The notes below the pieces were generated by a model. It was not told where the DNA came from. It worked only from the letters and a program-made list of their open reading frames with translations, and made no database searches. The position numbers were made by a program, and so were the translations under genes. A DNA stretch of 64,000 nucleotides. It comes from Salinimicrobium sp050750585. GTDB taxonomy: Bacteria; Bacteroidota; Bacteroidia; Flavobacteriales; Flavobacteriaceae. The stretch spans positions 124,001-188,000 of the forward strand of contig NZ_JBOJLM010000005.1 in assembly GCF_050750585.1 (NCBI RefSeq), read 5' to 3'. The first letter of the stretch is position 1. The number at the start of each line of letters is the position of its first letter. Shown piece by piece: positions 44,485-52,591 of the stretch.

Positions 44485-45972
44485 ATGAAAATCCTCCTTA
44501 CCGGCGCCACAGGATATATTGGAAAGCGCCTCCTTCCTATACTGCTTTCCCGCGGCCACGAGGTGGTGTGTTGCGTTAGGGACAGGAACAGGTTTCCTAC
44601 CGACGGTATATATGCACACGACAGGATTTCTCTGCTCGAAGTAGATTTCTTGAAGCCGCTGCCTTCATCGGAAATCATAAAGGATATTGATGCTGCTTAT
44701 TACCTCATCCACTCTATGAGTGCAGGTACCGGAGATTTTGCAGAAATGGAAGCTGCTTCGGCCCACAATTTTTTAAAGCTTGTGGAGCCAACTTCGGTAA
44801 AACAGATCCTCTACCTCACCGGGATCACTAATGAAGAAGAACTTTCCAAACATCTTTCTTCCCGCCAAAACGTAGAAGAGATCCTTGGCAAAAGCAGTGT
44901 GCCACTCACGGCTCTTAAAGCCGGAATTATTGTTGGTTCGGGTAGTGCTTCCTTTGAGATCATGCGTGATTTGGTTGAAAAACTGCCGGTAATGATCACT
45001 CCTAAGTGGGTCACCACAAAGAGTCAGCCAATCGCTATAAGAAATGTACTGGAGTATTTAGAAGGGGTCCTTCTGCGGAAAGACACTTTCAACAAAGCTT
45101 TCGACATTGGTGGGCCCGATGTGCTGACCTATAAAGAAATGATGTTGCAGTTTGCAGATGTTAGAGGCTTTAAACGCAAGATCATTACAGTTCCCGTAAT
45201 GACTCCCCGCCTTTCCTCCTACTGGCTGTATTTTGTTACGTCAACTTCTTATAAACTCGCCATAAACCTGGTGGACAGTATGAAAATTGAGGTCATTGCC
45301 AGGGACAATGATCTTGAAAAGATGCTGGGAATAAAATCCATTCCGTATAAAGAGGCTGTAGCGCTGGCTTTCCAAAAAATTGAGCAAAACAGCGTTATCT
45401 CCAGCTGGAAAGATTCGCTGGCCTCCAGTTATTCAGACAATTCGCTACTGGAGCATATCAATGTTCCTACCGATGGTTGCTTTAAAGAATACCGGGAAAA
45501 GAAGATCACAGGTGATCCCGATACAGTTCTAAAAAATATCTGGGCGATTGGCGGAAAACGCGGCTGGTATTACGGCAGCAGGTTATGGAAAATAAGAGGT
45601 TTTATGGATAAAATGGTGGGTGGCGTGGGCCTTAGGCGCGGGCGCACACATCCATTCCATATCAACACCGGCGACACTTTAGATTTTTGGCGGGTACTTG
45701 CAGCCGATGAAAAGAACCGCCGCTTGTTGCTATATGCCGAAATGAAATTACCCGGCGAAGCATGGCTGGAGTTTAAGATCACCGAAAGAAATGGGGAACA
45801 TTTTCTGCAACAAACTGCTACATTCCGTCCCAATGGCCTTGCAGGTCGCCTCTATTGGTACACCGTGCTTCCCTTCCACTTTTTTGTTTTTGAAGGTATG
45901 GCTGGTAACCTGGTGAATTTTATCGATAAAGACTTAGAGGAAAAAACAAAATATCCCGAACAAAAACTTTAG
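44485..45972 (+). CDS. SDR-family NAD(P)-binding protein with DUF2867 domain
   Basis: The product has 495 aa. The N-terminal 310 residues form an atypical short-chain dehydrogenase/NmrA-like fold with the GATGYIGKRLL dinucleotide motif at residues 7-17 and AYYLIHSMSAG near 72. The C-terminal part (about 335-485, with YYGSRLWKIRGFMDKMVGGV and FRPNGLAGRLYWYTVLPFH) is DUF2867. This architecture is common in Bacteroidota and Proteobacteria and is often labelled YbjT-like or complex I-associated; its substrate is unknown. The catalytic Tyr-Lys pair of classical SDRs is not evident. Confidence 0.85.
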   Translation: MKILLTGATGYIGKRLLPILLSRGHEVVCCVRDRNRFPTDGIYAHDRISLLEVDFLKPLPSSEIIKDIDAAYYLIHSMSAGTGDFAEMEAASAHNFLKLVEPTSVKQILYLTGITNEEELSKHLSSRQNVEEILGKSSVPLTALKAGIIVGSGSASFEIMRDLVEKLPVMITPKWVTTKSQPIAIRNVLEYLEGVLLRKDTFNKAFDIGGPDVLTYKEMMLQFADVRGFKRKIITVPVMTPRLSSYWLYFVTSTSYKLAINLVDSMKIEVIARDNDLEKMLGIKSIPYKEAVALAFQKIEQNSVISSWKDSLASSYSDNSLLEHINVPTDGCFKEYREKKITGDPDTVLKNIWAIGGKRGWYYGSRLWKIRGFMDKMVGGVGLRRGRTHPFHINTGDTLDFWRVLAADEKNRRLLLYAEMKLPGEAWLEFKITERNGEHFLQQTATFRPNGLAGRLYWYTVLPFHFFVFEGMAGNLVNFIDKDLEEKTKYPEQKL

Positions 45973-46187
45973 AAACCCGGTCACAAAAATTTCTTTCTGA
46001 AATGTCATTTTTGAAAAACTTTACTTCGGAAAAAGTCAGCTTCAACTGAAGTTTTTCATTTCAGTTTGAAGATTACACTTCCCTGAAGTCTTTAAAAATC
46101 GGAATTCCCCCTGAACTTAGGTGCTCCAAAACTTGGAAAAGTAGCAGGTTTACGTTATCTTAAATAGAAAATCAGAAAAAAAGAATT

Positions 46188-46436
46188 ATGAAAGAAAATG
46201 TAGGTAAAAAAGATCAGCTCATTAGAAGTATTGCAGGCCCTGCCCTTATGGGAATAGGCTTTTTTGCACTTGGCGGAAACAAGGGAAAACTTGCAGGTCT
46301 TGCGGCCATAGTCACAGGAACTTTGATTGCCGAAAGTTCTATCACCAGGGTATGCCCGGTAAACGAATTTCTTGGCGTTGACACCAGGGAGAAGAAAAAA
46401 AGTCCGATTAAAAAGATCAAAGAAGCCCTCATTTAA
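46188..46436 (+). CDS. DUF2892 / YgaP-type small membrane protein
   Basis: The product has 82 aa. It starts MKENVGKKDQLIRSIAGPAL and has two hydrophobic segments separated by a glycine-rich turn (ALMGIGFFALGGNKGKLAGL) and ends the domain with ITRVCPVNEFLGVDT, the conserved CP-x-N/Y segment of DUF2892. Proteins of this type form membrane helices in or next to rhodanese proteins such as YgaP. Here it stands alone, 3.6 kb from the two rhodanese genes, with a basic tail. Function unknown. Confidence 0.85.
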   Translation: MKENVGKKDQLIRSIAGPALMGIGFFALGGNKGKLAGLAAIVTGTLIAESSITRVCPVNEFLGVDTREKKKSPIKKIKEALI

Positions 46437-46477
46437 TCTAAGAGAGTTTTCGTTTCTTAGCTGTAGATAATTCCTGA

Positions 46478-47686
46478 ATGGGCTCATCGCGGCTAACCTT
46501 ACCGGTCATTGTATTTGCACAATTTTGCTGCACCTCCCTGTGGTTTGCAGGCAATGGCGTGATGAACGATCTCATCCAGACCTTTGATCTCGATCCTGCC
46601 GCACTCGGGCATCTTACATCGGCAGTACAATTCGGTTTTATTACCGGCACCCTGGCTTTTGCCTTCCTGGGAATTGCAGACAGGTTTTCTCCTTCAAAAG
46701 TGTTCTTCTATTCTGCCATTTTTGGCGCCTTATTTAACCTGGGGATACTTGTGGAAAGCAACAGCTCCGGCAGTTTGCTAATGCTTAGGTTTCTTACAGG
46801 ATTTTCCCTCGCAGGAATTTACCCTGTGGGAATGAAGATCGCATCCGATTATTATCGTGAAGGCCTTGGTAAATCACTCGGTTTCCTGGTGGGAGCCCTG
46901 GTTCTTGGAACAGCTCTCCCGCATTTACTTATGGCAGTAATGGGGCTGCAGGGTTTACCATGGAAAAGCGTTCTCGTTACTACTTCATTTCTGGCATTTT
47001 TGGGAGGGAGCCTTATTTTCCTGCTCGTGCAGGATGGCCCTTACCGTAGACCAATGTTACAAAAGGATTTTTCAGCCATGCTAAGGGTTTTTAATATTCC
47101 GAAGTTCAGGGCAGCGGCATTTGGCTATTTTGGACACATGTGGGAATTATACGCCTTCTGGGCCTTTGTTCCTGTGGTACTCAAAGTATACAGCGTACTG
47201 CACCCTCACAGCAACTTCAACGTTCCATTACTTTCTTTTTTCATCATTGGTTCCGGCGGACTTGTCTGTGCGGTCATTGGTCTCCTTTCTCAAAGTTGGG
47301 GCACTAAGAGAAGTGCTGCAGGTGCTTTACTACTTTCGGCTGCGTGTTGTATCATTTCTCCCCTTATGTTTCTGCAAACTTCAGAAACGTTCTTTATTAT
47401 TTTTCTGCTCTTCTGGGGCATGGTGGTAGTGGCCGATTCTCCTTTATTTTCTACCCTTGTCGCAAAACATGCGCCTTCCAAAGGACGGGGCACGGCATTG
47501 ACAGTGGTGAATTGCATCGGTTTTGCCATTACCATTGTAAGCATTGAACTGATAAGTTTTTTGCTTGAAGTGCTCGATCCGGTTTATCTGCTGTTATTTT
47601 TAGCTCCCGGGCCTCTTCTGGGCCTGCTGGTCCTTTTCAGAAAAAGAAGAAATCAATTGCCTACAATTTCCCCCGAAAAAGTTTAA
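46478..47686 (+). CDS. MFS transporter
   Basis: The product has 402 aa. It has about 12 hydrophobic segments and the conserved MFS inter-helix loop (FLGIADRFSPSKVF near residue 65, the GxxxDR-type motif A region). The long run KIASDYYREGLGKSLGFLVG is typical of MFS helix 4-5 loops, and a second-half ERVG-type region at KRSAAG is weaker. Substrate not predictable; the protein resembles putative NarK/CynX-like importers only loosely. It lies 27 bases before the GMC oxidoreductase, suggesting an operon that imports and oxidises one compound. Confidence 0.85.
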   Translation: MGSSRLTLPVIVFAQFCCTSLWFAGNGVMNDLIQTFDLDPAALGHLTSAVQFGFITGTLAFAFLGIADRFSPSKVFFYSAIFGALFNLGILVESNSSGSLLMLRFLTGFSLAGIYPVGMKIASDYYREGLGKSLGFLVGALVLGTALPHLLMAVMGLQGLPWKSVLVTTSFLAFLGGSLIFLLVQDGPYRRPMLQKDFSAMLRVFNIPKFRAAAFGYFGHMWELYAFWAFVPVVLKVYSVLHPHSNFNVPLLSFFIIGSGGLVCAVIGLLSQSWGTKRSAAGALLLSAACCIISPLMFLQTSETFFIIFLLFWGMVVVADSPLFSTLVAKHAPSKGRGTALTVVNCIGFAITIVSIELISFLLEVLDPVYLLLFLAPGPLLGLLVLFRKRRNQLPTISPEKV

Positions 47687-47713
47687 ATTTAGACAGGCAG
47701 CATCTCTTATTAA

Positions 47714-49318
47714 ATGGAATACGACTACGACTATATTATTATTGGCAGCGGTTTTGGAGGCTCAGTGAGTGCGCTGCGACTTTCAGAAAAAGGTTATAAA
47801 GTACTCGTAGTCGAAAAAGGAAAATGGTTTAAGGCCAAAGATTTTCCTAAAACCAACTGGAACCTGAGAAAATGGCTCTGGATGCCGGCATTGAAATTTT
47901 TCGGCATCATGAAACTAAGCATCTTCAAACATGTGGCCGTAATTTCGGGCACGGGTGTGGGTGGCGGTTCGCTGGTCTACGCCAATACGCTCCCGGTTCC
48001 AAAAAAGGCATTTTACACCTCTGGTTCCTGGGGGCAGCTGGAAGACTGGGAAGAGGCACTCAAACCTCATTACCAGACTGCTTTAAACATGCTGGGCGCA
48101 GTGCCAAATCCGAGGTTATTTGATGCCGACAATGCCCTTGAGAAAATGGCTGAAGAAATGGGCAGAAAAGAGCATTTTGAACACCCTCATGTAGCCGTTT
48201 ACTTCGGAAAAGAGGGAGAAACCAAAGAGGATCCCTACTTTGGCGGCAAAGGGCCCGATAGAACCGGCTGTAATTTTTGTGGCGGCTGCATGACCGGTTG
48301 TAGGTACAATGCGAAGAACACCCTTGACAAGAATTACCTTTGGCTGGCACAAAAGCTGGGGGCAAAAATACTGGCAGAAAATGAAGTCACAGATGTAAAA
48401 AAGCTTTCTTCGGAAGCTTATGAAGTGACACTCAAATCGAGTACCTCCTACTTCGGAAAGACCACAAAACTGCGGAGCAAGGGAGTGATCTTTTCCGGGG
48501 GAGTTTTAGGTACGGTAAAACTGTTGCTTAAGCTGAAGCAGAAAAGCCTTCCGAAGTTATCCGATAAAGTGGGAGACGAAATCCGCACGAATAACGAAAC
48601 CCTCATCAGCGTTTCTACGGCCGATAAAGACAAAGATCTTTCAACAGGGGTCGCCATAGGAAGCCTGCTGCACACAGATGACAGCAGCCATCTCGAGGTG
48701 GTGCGGTATTCGCGTGGCTCGGGGTTCTGGAAACTGCTACACCTGCCAATGGCCACAGGAAAGACTCCGCCACAACGCATTCTGAATGTTATTTCTCAGC
48801 TAATAAGTTCCCCGGTTGCCTGGTTCAAAACATACTTTATCAATGGCTGGTCGAGAAGTACTGCGGTACTGCTTTTTATGCAAAGCATTGACAGTACCAT
48901 AAAACTGAAGAGAAATTTCTTCGGAAGCATGTCCAGCGGGATAAGTTCGGGGGAAAAACCTACTTCAGATATTCCTGCTTCAAAAGATCTCACAAAAAGG
49001 TACAGCAAAGCCATCAACGGCAAAGCCACTTCTTTTGTTCTGGAAAGCATTGCCGGAATTCCCACTACAGCTCACATTTTAGGCGGTGCGGTGATGGGCA
49101 AAGATGCTTCAGAAGGCGTGATCAATTCGAGGAATGAAGTTTTTGGATATCAGAATTTATTGGTCATTGACGGATCCATGATCTCGGCAAACCCGGGTGT
49201 GAATCCCAGCCTTTCCATCACTGCAATAGCCGAAAGGGCCATGTCTTTTATTCCGCAGAAAAATGAGGTGTCAAAAATGGCATTTTTGACACCTCATTCA
49301 GAAGAGATCCAAAGCTAA
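47714..49318 (+). CDS. GMC-family FAD oxidoreductase, cholesterol-oxidase-like
   Basis: The product has 534 aa. The FAD-binding DYIIIGSGFGGSVSALRL is at residues 6-23, a second GMC signature SGTGVGGGSLVYANTLP at 78-94, and the C-terminal catalytic region contains SANPGVNPSLSITAIAERAM. Residues 186-196 hold four cysteines (CNFCGGCMTGC) with CxxCxxCxxxC spacing. There is no signal peptide, so it is cytoplasmic. It is 27 bases after the MFS transporter. The last 19 codons are formed by a perfect 37-bp palindrome, so the C-terminus MAFLTPHSEEIQS looks like repeat-derived sequence. Confidence 0.88.
   Translation: MEYDYDYIIIGSGFGGSVSALRLSEKGYKVLVVEKGKWFKAKDFPKTNWNLRKWLWMPALKFFGIMKLSIFKHVAVISGTGVGGGSLVYANTLPVPKKAFYTSGSWGQLEDWEEALKPHYQTALNMLGAVPNPRLFDADNALEKMAEEMGRKEHFEHPHVAVYFGKEGETKEDPYFGGKGPDRTGCNFCGGCMTGCRYNAKNTLDKNYLWLAQKLGAKILAENEVTDVKKLSSEAYEVTLKSSTSYFGKTTKLRSKGVIFSGGVLGTVKLLLKLKQKSLPKLSDKVGDEIRTNNETLISVSTADKDKDLSTGVAIGSLLHTDDSSHLEVVRYSRGSGFWKLLHLPMATGKTPPQRILNVISQLISSPVAWFKTYFINGWSRSTAVLLFMQSIDSTIKLKRNFFGSMSSGISSGEKPTSDIPASKDLTKRYSKAINGKATSFVLESIAGIPTTAHILGGAVMGKDASEGVINSRNEVFGYQNLLVIDGSMISANPGVNPSLSITAIAERAMSFIPQKNEVSKMAFLTPHSEEIQS
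49262..49298. repeat. Dispersed palindrome, copy 5: perfect 37-bp palindrome in the GMC gene
   Basis: Arms of 18 bases at 49262-49279 and 49281-49298 are perfect reverse complements around a single G at 49280. The core is GGTGTCAAAAATGGCATTTT. This is the longest copy in the window and is translated in frame near the end of the GMC oxidoreductase. Confidence 0.85.
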
Positions 49319-49535
49319 AATACGCCGTTAGTTAAATAAGATAAATCTATAGAAGTTTAATATTCAATAGAATAGGCTGCAGTACTTTTACATCGAGAAC
49401 CTTTAGGGTTAGGATGTCCCCTACACGCCTTTCCCTTCAGGTTTTTCATTTCTCCTTCTGTAACAATTGTCACTGTTTATTCTTTCCAAAAGAGTTTTTT
49501 TTGTAGTATATTGATAATCAGATAAAACTACAGTC

Positions 49536-49925
49536 ATGAGCTACTATTTTACCACTACTTTAAAACAGGATTTTGACACAGCCATTCAAAAAGTTACCGA
49601 AGAACTCAAAAAAGAAGGTTTCGGTATTCTAACAGAGATCGATGTGAAGGAAACCTTTAAAAAGAAATTGGATGTAGATTTCAGAAAGTATAGAATCCTT
49701 GGTGCCTGCAATCCGCAAATGGCGCACCAGGCTATTTCAGCCGAGAGCAAGATTGGAACCATGTTGCCCTGCAATGTGATAGTGCAGGAAACCGGCGACG
49801 GCACGATTGAAGTATCAGCCGTTGATCCTGTGGCTTCCATGCAAGCTGTTAAAAATGACACTTTAGGGGATGTTGCCACTCAGGTACGGGAAAAGCTGAA
49901 AAAGGTAATTGATAGTATCAACTAG
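49536..49925 (+). CDS. DUF302 domain protein
   Basis: The product has 129 aa. The whole length is one DUF302 domain: the initial SYYFTTTLKQDFDTAIQKV, EELKKEGFGILTEIDVKETF, the conserved LGACNPQMAHQAI, and IGTMLPCNVIVQE. The two cysteines in ACNP and PCNV are family-typical. DUF302 proteins are common next to sulfur or heavy-metal redox genes, and here two rhodaneses and an OsmC protein follow. Function unknown. A strong hairpin follows, so it can be transcribed alone. Confidence 0.92.
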   Translation: MSYYFTTTLKQDFDTAIQKVTEELKKEGFGILTEIDVKETFKKKLDVDFRKYRILGACNPQMAHQAISAESKIGTMLPCNVIVQETGDGTIEVSAVDPVASMQAVKNDTLGDVATQVREKLKKVIDSIN

Positions 49926-49944
49926 ATTGAAATTAGTTTTTAAT

Positions 49945-49980
49945 AAAATCCGGGGGACTTCAAAATTCTCCGGATTTTTT
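49945..49980 (+). terminator. Rho-independent terminator after the DUF302 gene
   Basis: Thirteen paired bases (two G-U), AAAATCCGGGGGA at 49945-49957 with TTCTCCGGATTTT at 49966-49978, loop of eight, followed by a T run. Confidence 0.8.
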
Positions 49981-50062
49981 TTACTGTAACCTGTGTAACA
50001 AAAGTAACTGTACCGGCGCACCTTAGGAAGTACTTTTATCCTGTTTTTAAATGATAACACTT

Positions 50063-50347
50063 ATGAAAACGGAAAAGATCATACAAGCCGGAAAAGGAAC
50101 CATACTGGACGTTAGAACAAGAGCAGAATTTAGTGGTGGCCATGTAGCAGGTTCCAAAAATATACCCCTTACAGAATTACCCGATGAAATTGAGAATTTG
50201 AGATCATGGGAAGCCCCAATCATTCTTTGTTGCGCATCGGGCATAAGAAGTTCGCAAGCAGAACAATATCTCACCCGTGCCGGAATTAATTGTGTGAACG
50301 GAGGTTCCTGGCTCGAAGTAAATTACCTACAACATAAAGCATCTTAA
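50063..50347 (+). CDS. Rhodanese-like sulfurtransferase, single domain (1)
   Basis: The product has 94 aa with the start at 50063 (MKTEKIIQAGKGTILDVRTR); an ATG four codons earlier is possible. The domain shows DVRTRAEFSGGHVAGSKNIP and the active-site loop ILCCASGIRS with the nucleophilic cysteine in CCASG. It should carry a persulfide sulfur and pass it to an acceptor. It lies two bases before a second rhodanese. Confidence 0.9.
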   Translation: MKTEKIIQAGKGTILDVRTRAEFSGGHVAGSKNIPLTELPDEIENLRSWEAPIILCCASGIRSSQAEQYLTRAGINCVNGGSWLEVNYLQHKAS

Positions 50348-50348
50348 A

Positions 50349-50666
50349 ATGATAGAAAGTTTAAAACGAATTCTGGGACTTGGTCCAAAAACAAATTATG
50401 CCCAATTACTTGAACAAGGCGCCACTATTGTTGACGTGCGTACCAAAGGAGAATTTAGCGGCGGACACATCAATGGTTCAAAAAACATTCCGTTGAACAG
50501 CCTGGGCCAAAACCTGAAGAAAGTTGGAGATAAAAGTAAGCCAGTTATTACCTGTTGTGCTTCGGGCATGAGAAGTGCTTCAGCAAAAAACATATTGATA
50601 TCGGCAGGATTCACAGAAGTACATAACGGCGGCGGCTGGAGAAACCTTCAGAATAAAATAGGATGA
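50349..50666 (+). CDS. Rhodanese-like sulfurtransferase, single domain (2)
   Basis: The product has 105 aa. It is a paralogue of the preceding rhodanese: DVRTKGEFSGGHINGSKNIP and the active loop ITCCASGMRSASA, ending in VHNGGGWRNLQ. The duplication is clear from the shared spacing. It overlaps the next small membrane protein by four bases (ATGA), so the cluster is one translational unit. The N-terminal IESLKRILGLG helix is distinctive to this copy. Confidence 0.9.
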   Translation: MIESLKRILGLGPKTNYAQLLEQGATIVDVRTKGEFSGGHINGSKNIPLNSLGQNLKKVGDKSKPVITCCASGMRSASAKNILISAGFTEVHNGGGWRNLQNKIG

Positions 50667-50887
50667 AAAACAGGTTTTTAAAGAACTGGACATGGGTACG
50701 TGCTGCCTACCTCATCATTGGATTACTTATAGTTTTTCAGGCTGCCAGCGCAGCACAGTGGTGGGGGCTTGCTTTAGGTATTTACGTTGCTGCTATGGGG
50801 CTTTTTAGCTTTGGATGTGCTGCAGGAAATTGTACGGGGCCAAATTGTGCGCTGGAACCTGATCGAGATCAGGAATTAAGAAAATAA
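50663..50887 (+). CDS. Small two-helix membrane protein with Cys tail
   Basis: The product has 74 aa. Two hydrophobic segments at about residues 12-30 and 33-50 are followed by SFGCAAGNCTGPNC, a tail of three cysteines, and an acidic end (EPDRDQELRK). The layout is like the YgaP/DUF2892 membrane helices that accompany rhodanese domains. It is coupled to the second rhodanese by a four-base overlap. The cysteines may accept sulfur or bind metal; inferred. Confidence 0.75.
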   Translation: MKNRFLKNWTWVRAAYLIIGLLIVFQAASAAQWWGLALGIYVAAMGLFSFGCAAGNCTGPNCALEPDRDQELRK

Positions 50888-50918
50888 GCAACATTATATT
50901 TACCACATAATTACTTTT

Positions 50919-51368
50919 ATGGAAGAACATATCTATAACGTCGATTTACACTGGAAAACAGATCGCAAAGGAGAAATATCTTCTCCTGAACTCGATGAGA
51001 AAATCGAAGTGGCCACACCTCCCGAATTTCCGAAGGGAATTGCCGGGATCTGGTCTCCGGAACATCTTTACACGGCTGCAGTAAACAGCTGTTTTATGAC
51101 TACTTTTTTGGCGATTGCCGAAAATTCAAAACTGGAATTTGAAAGTTTAAGTTGCCCTGCAAAAGGAAAGCTGAGCAAACAGGATGGAAAATTTATAATG
51201 TCACAGATCATCCTTGAACCTGTACTCACAATCTATCATGAAGAGGACAAAGAGAAGGCCGAAAAGATCCTTTTTAAAGCCGAAAAAGCCTGTCTCATCA
51301 CAAATTCTATAAAAGCTGAAGTTATTTTAATCCCGAAGATAAATCTGGCAGAATCTTTGGTATCATAA
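50919..51368 (+). CDS. OsmC/Ohr-family protein
   Basis: The product has 149 aa. The OsmC fold is recognisable: YNVDLHWKTDRKGEI, PEHLYTAAVNSCFMTTFLAIAE (first redox cysteine near residue 63) and the second cysteine in EKACLITNSIKAEV near residue 126. OsmC/Ohr proteins reduce organic hydroperoxides with the two cysteines; many homologues next to rhodaneses are of unknown substrate. It is separated from the small membrane protein by 31 bases. Confidence 0.9.
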   Translation: MEEHIYNVDLHWKTDRKGEISSPELDEKIEVATPPEFPKGIAGIWSPEHLYTAAVNSCFMTTFLAIAENSKLEFESLSCPAKGKLSKQDGKFIMSQIILEPVLTIYHEEDKEKAEKILFKAEKACLITNSIKAEVILIPKINLAESLVS

Positions 51369-51390
51369 AGTTACAGTCCCCCTACACTGG

Positions 51391-51437
51391 AGATCCCGTC
51401 TGAAGATTTTTTGTCTTCTTCGGGATCTTTTTTTTTG
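51391..51437 (+). terminator. Rho-independent terminator after osmC
   Basis: AGATCCCG (51391-51398) pairs with CGGGATCT (51421-51428), with an inner AAGA/TCTT helix, followed by a run of T. Confidence 0.8.
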
Positions 51438-51613
51438 CGCAGTTTCAGCCATTTTATAGGCAAATCAGAAAAAAATTTATTTACAACAATTTTGACTGTA
51501 ACAAATGATCTCCAGAAAAGTCTATAGGAGAAATTGCTGAAGAAAAAATATTAAGAGCAGGTTTTTCAAATCAAAACCTGCTCACTTTTCTAAGGCAGGT
51601 AAATCTTTCAAAA

Positions 51614-52519
51614 ATGGATAGATTATTCCTGATTATCGTCATGTTGCTCTTAAGCCAGAATGTTTTGGCGGGTGAAAAGACCATTACTACTTCAGACGGG
51701 GTTGACCTTTACGTGAAAGTAGAAGGCAAGGGCACTCCACTGCTTTACATTCACGGCGGGCCGGGATCGGGTAGCTATTGGTTTGAGAAACTAACGGGAG
51801 AATTTTTGGAAGAACATTTTACGGTGGTTTACCTCGACCAGCGTGGCGTTGGAAGATCCCAAAGTTCACCTACCCAGGATTATTCCCTTGACCGTATGGC
51901 GCTCGACTTTGAAGAAGTAAGAGCAGCATTGGGTTTTAAAGACTGGCTTACCCTGGGTCACTCCTTTGGAGGCATCTTACAAATGGGTTATGCACAAAGG
52001 TATCCTTCCTCCCAAAAAGGAATGCTCATGATAAATTGCACGCTAAACCTTACGGAATCGGCTTGCGAAAGCTGGCTTCCAAAGGCAGCTGAATATGTTG
52101 GGGAAACCTATAGCTGTGCGGGAGACACAGTTGCCCTGCCCCAAAGAATGAATGACTACGGCAGAAAGCTGCAGGAAAAAGGCCTCTTCTGGAAAATGGG
52201 CTCCAGAGATCCTGAAACTTTTCCAAAACTCGACCAAATGTCTGGAGAAATAGAAAATTTCAATTATGATCTTAGTAACAATGTTATGAAGAGAAGCGAA
52301 TACTGGCAGAACTTTAAACTGCTTAGTGGTAGTATGAAGATGCCGGTGCTCTACTTCTACGGCACCCATGATTATATGGTGGGGCCGCGACATTATCAGG
52401 ATCTTCAATTTTCGAATCTACTTTTGTGGGAAAATAATGGTGGGCATGTGCCGTTCATAGAAGACAGCAACGATCTCGAAAAGGCCGTGCTGGCATACAA
52501 AGAAAAGTACAGGGTTTAA
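51614..52519 (+). CDS. Alpha/beta hydrolase, proline iminopeptidase-like, exported
   Basis: The product has 301 aa. A signal peptide (MDRLFLIIVMLLLSQNVLAG) precedes the alpha/beta hydrolase domain. The oxyanion region HGGPGSGSYW and DQRGVGRS near residues 50-85 are those of proline iminopeptidases (S33), the nucleophile is in GHSFGGILQ near residue 119, and the catalytic His is in NNGGHVPF near the C-terminus. It may release N-terminal proline or hydrolyse an ester; substrate unknown. A terminator hairpin follows. Confidence 0.9.
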   Translation: MDRLFLIIVMLLLSQNVLAGEKTITTSDGVDLYVKVEGKGTPLLYIHGGPGSGSYWFEKLTGEFLEEHFTVVYLDQRGVGRSQSSPTQDYSLDRMALDFEEVRAALGFKDWLTLGHSFGGILQMGYAQRYPSSQKGMLMINCTLNLTESACESWLPKAAEYVGETYSCAGDTVALPQRMNDYGRKLQEKGLFWKMGSRDPETFPKLDQMSGEIENFNYDLSNNVMKRSEYWQNFKLLSGSMKMPVLYFYGTHDYMVGPRHYQDLQFSNLLLWENNGGHVPFIEDSNDLEKAVLAYKEKYRV

Positions 52520-52540
52520 AAATAATTGTTTGAGGAGAAC

Positions 52541-52571
52541 AGGTTGTCAAAAAATCGTTTTTTGGCAACCT
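52541..52571 (+). terminator. Terminator after the hydrolase gene
   Basis: AGGTTGTCAAAAAA (52541-52554) pairs with the facing arm 52558-52571 with one G-U pair and a three-base loop, followed by a T-rich stretch. The layout GGTTGTCAAAAA resembles the dispersed palindrome. Confidence 0.75.
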
Positions 52572-52591
52572 TTCTTATTTTCTGGCGGTTT

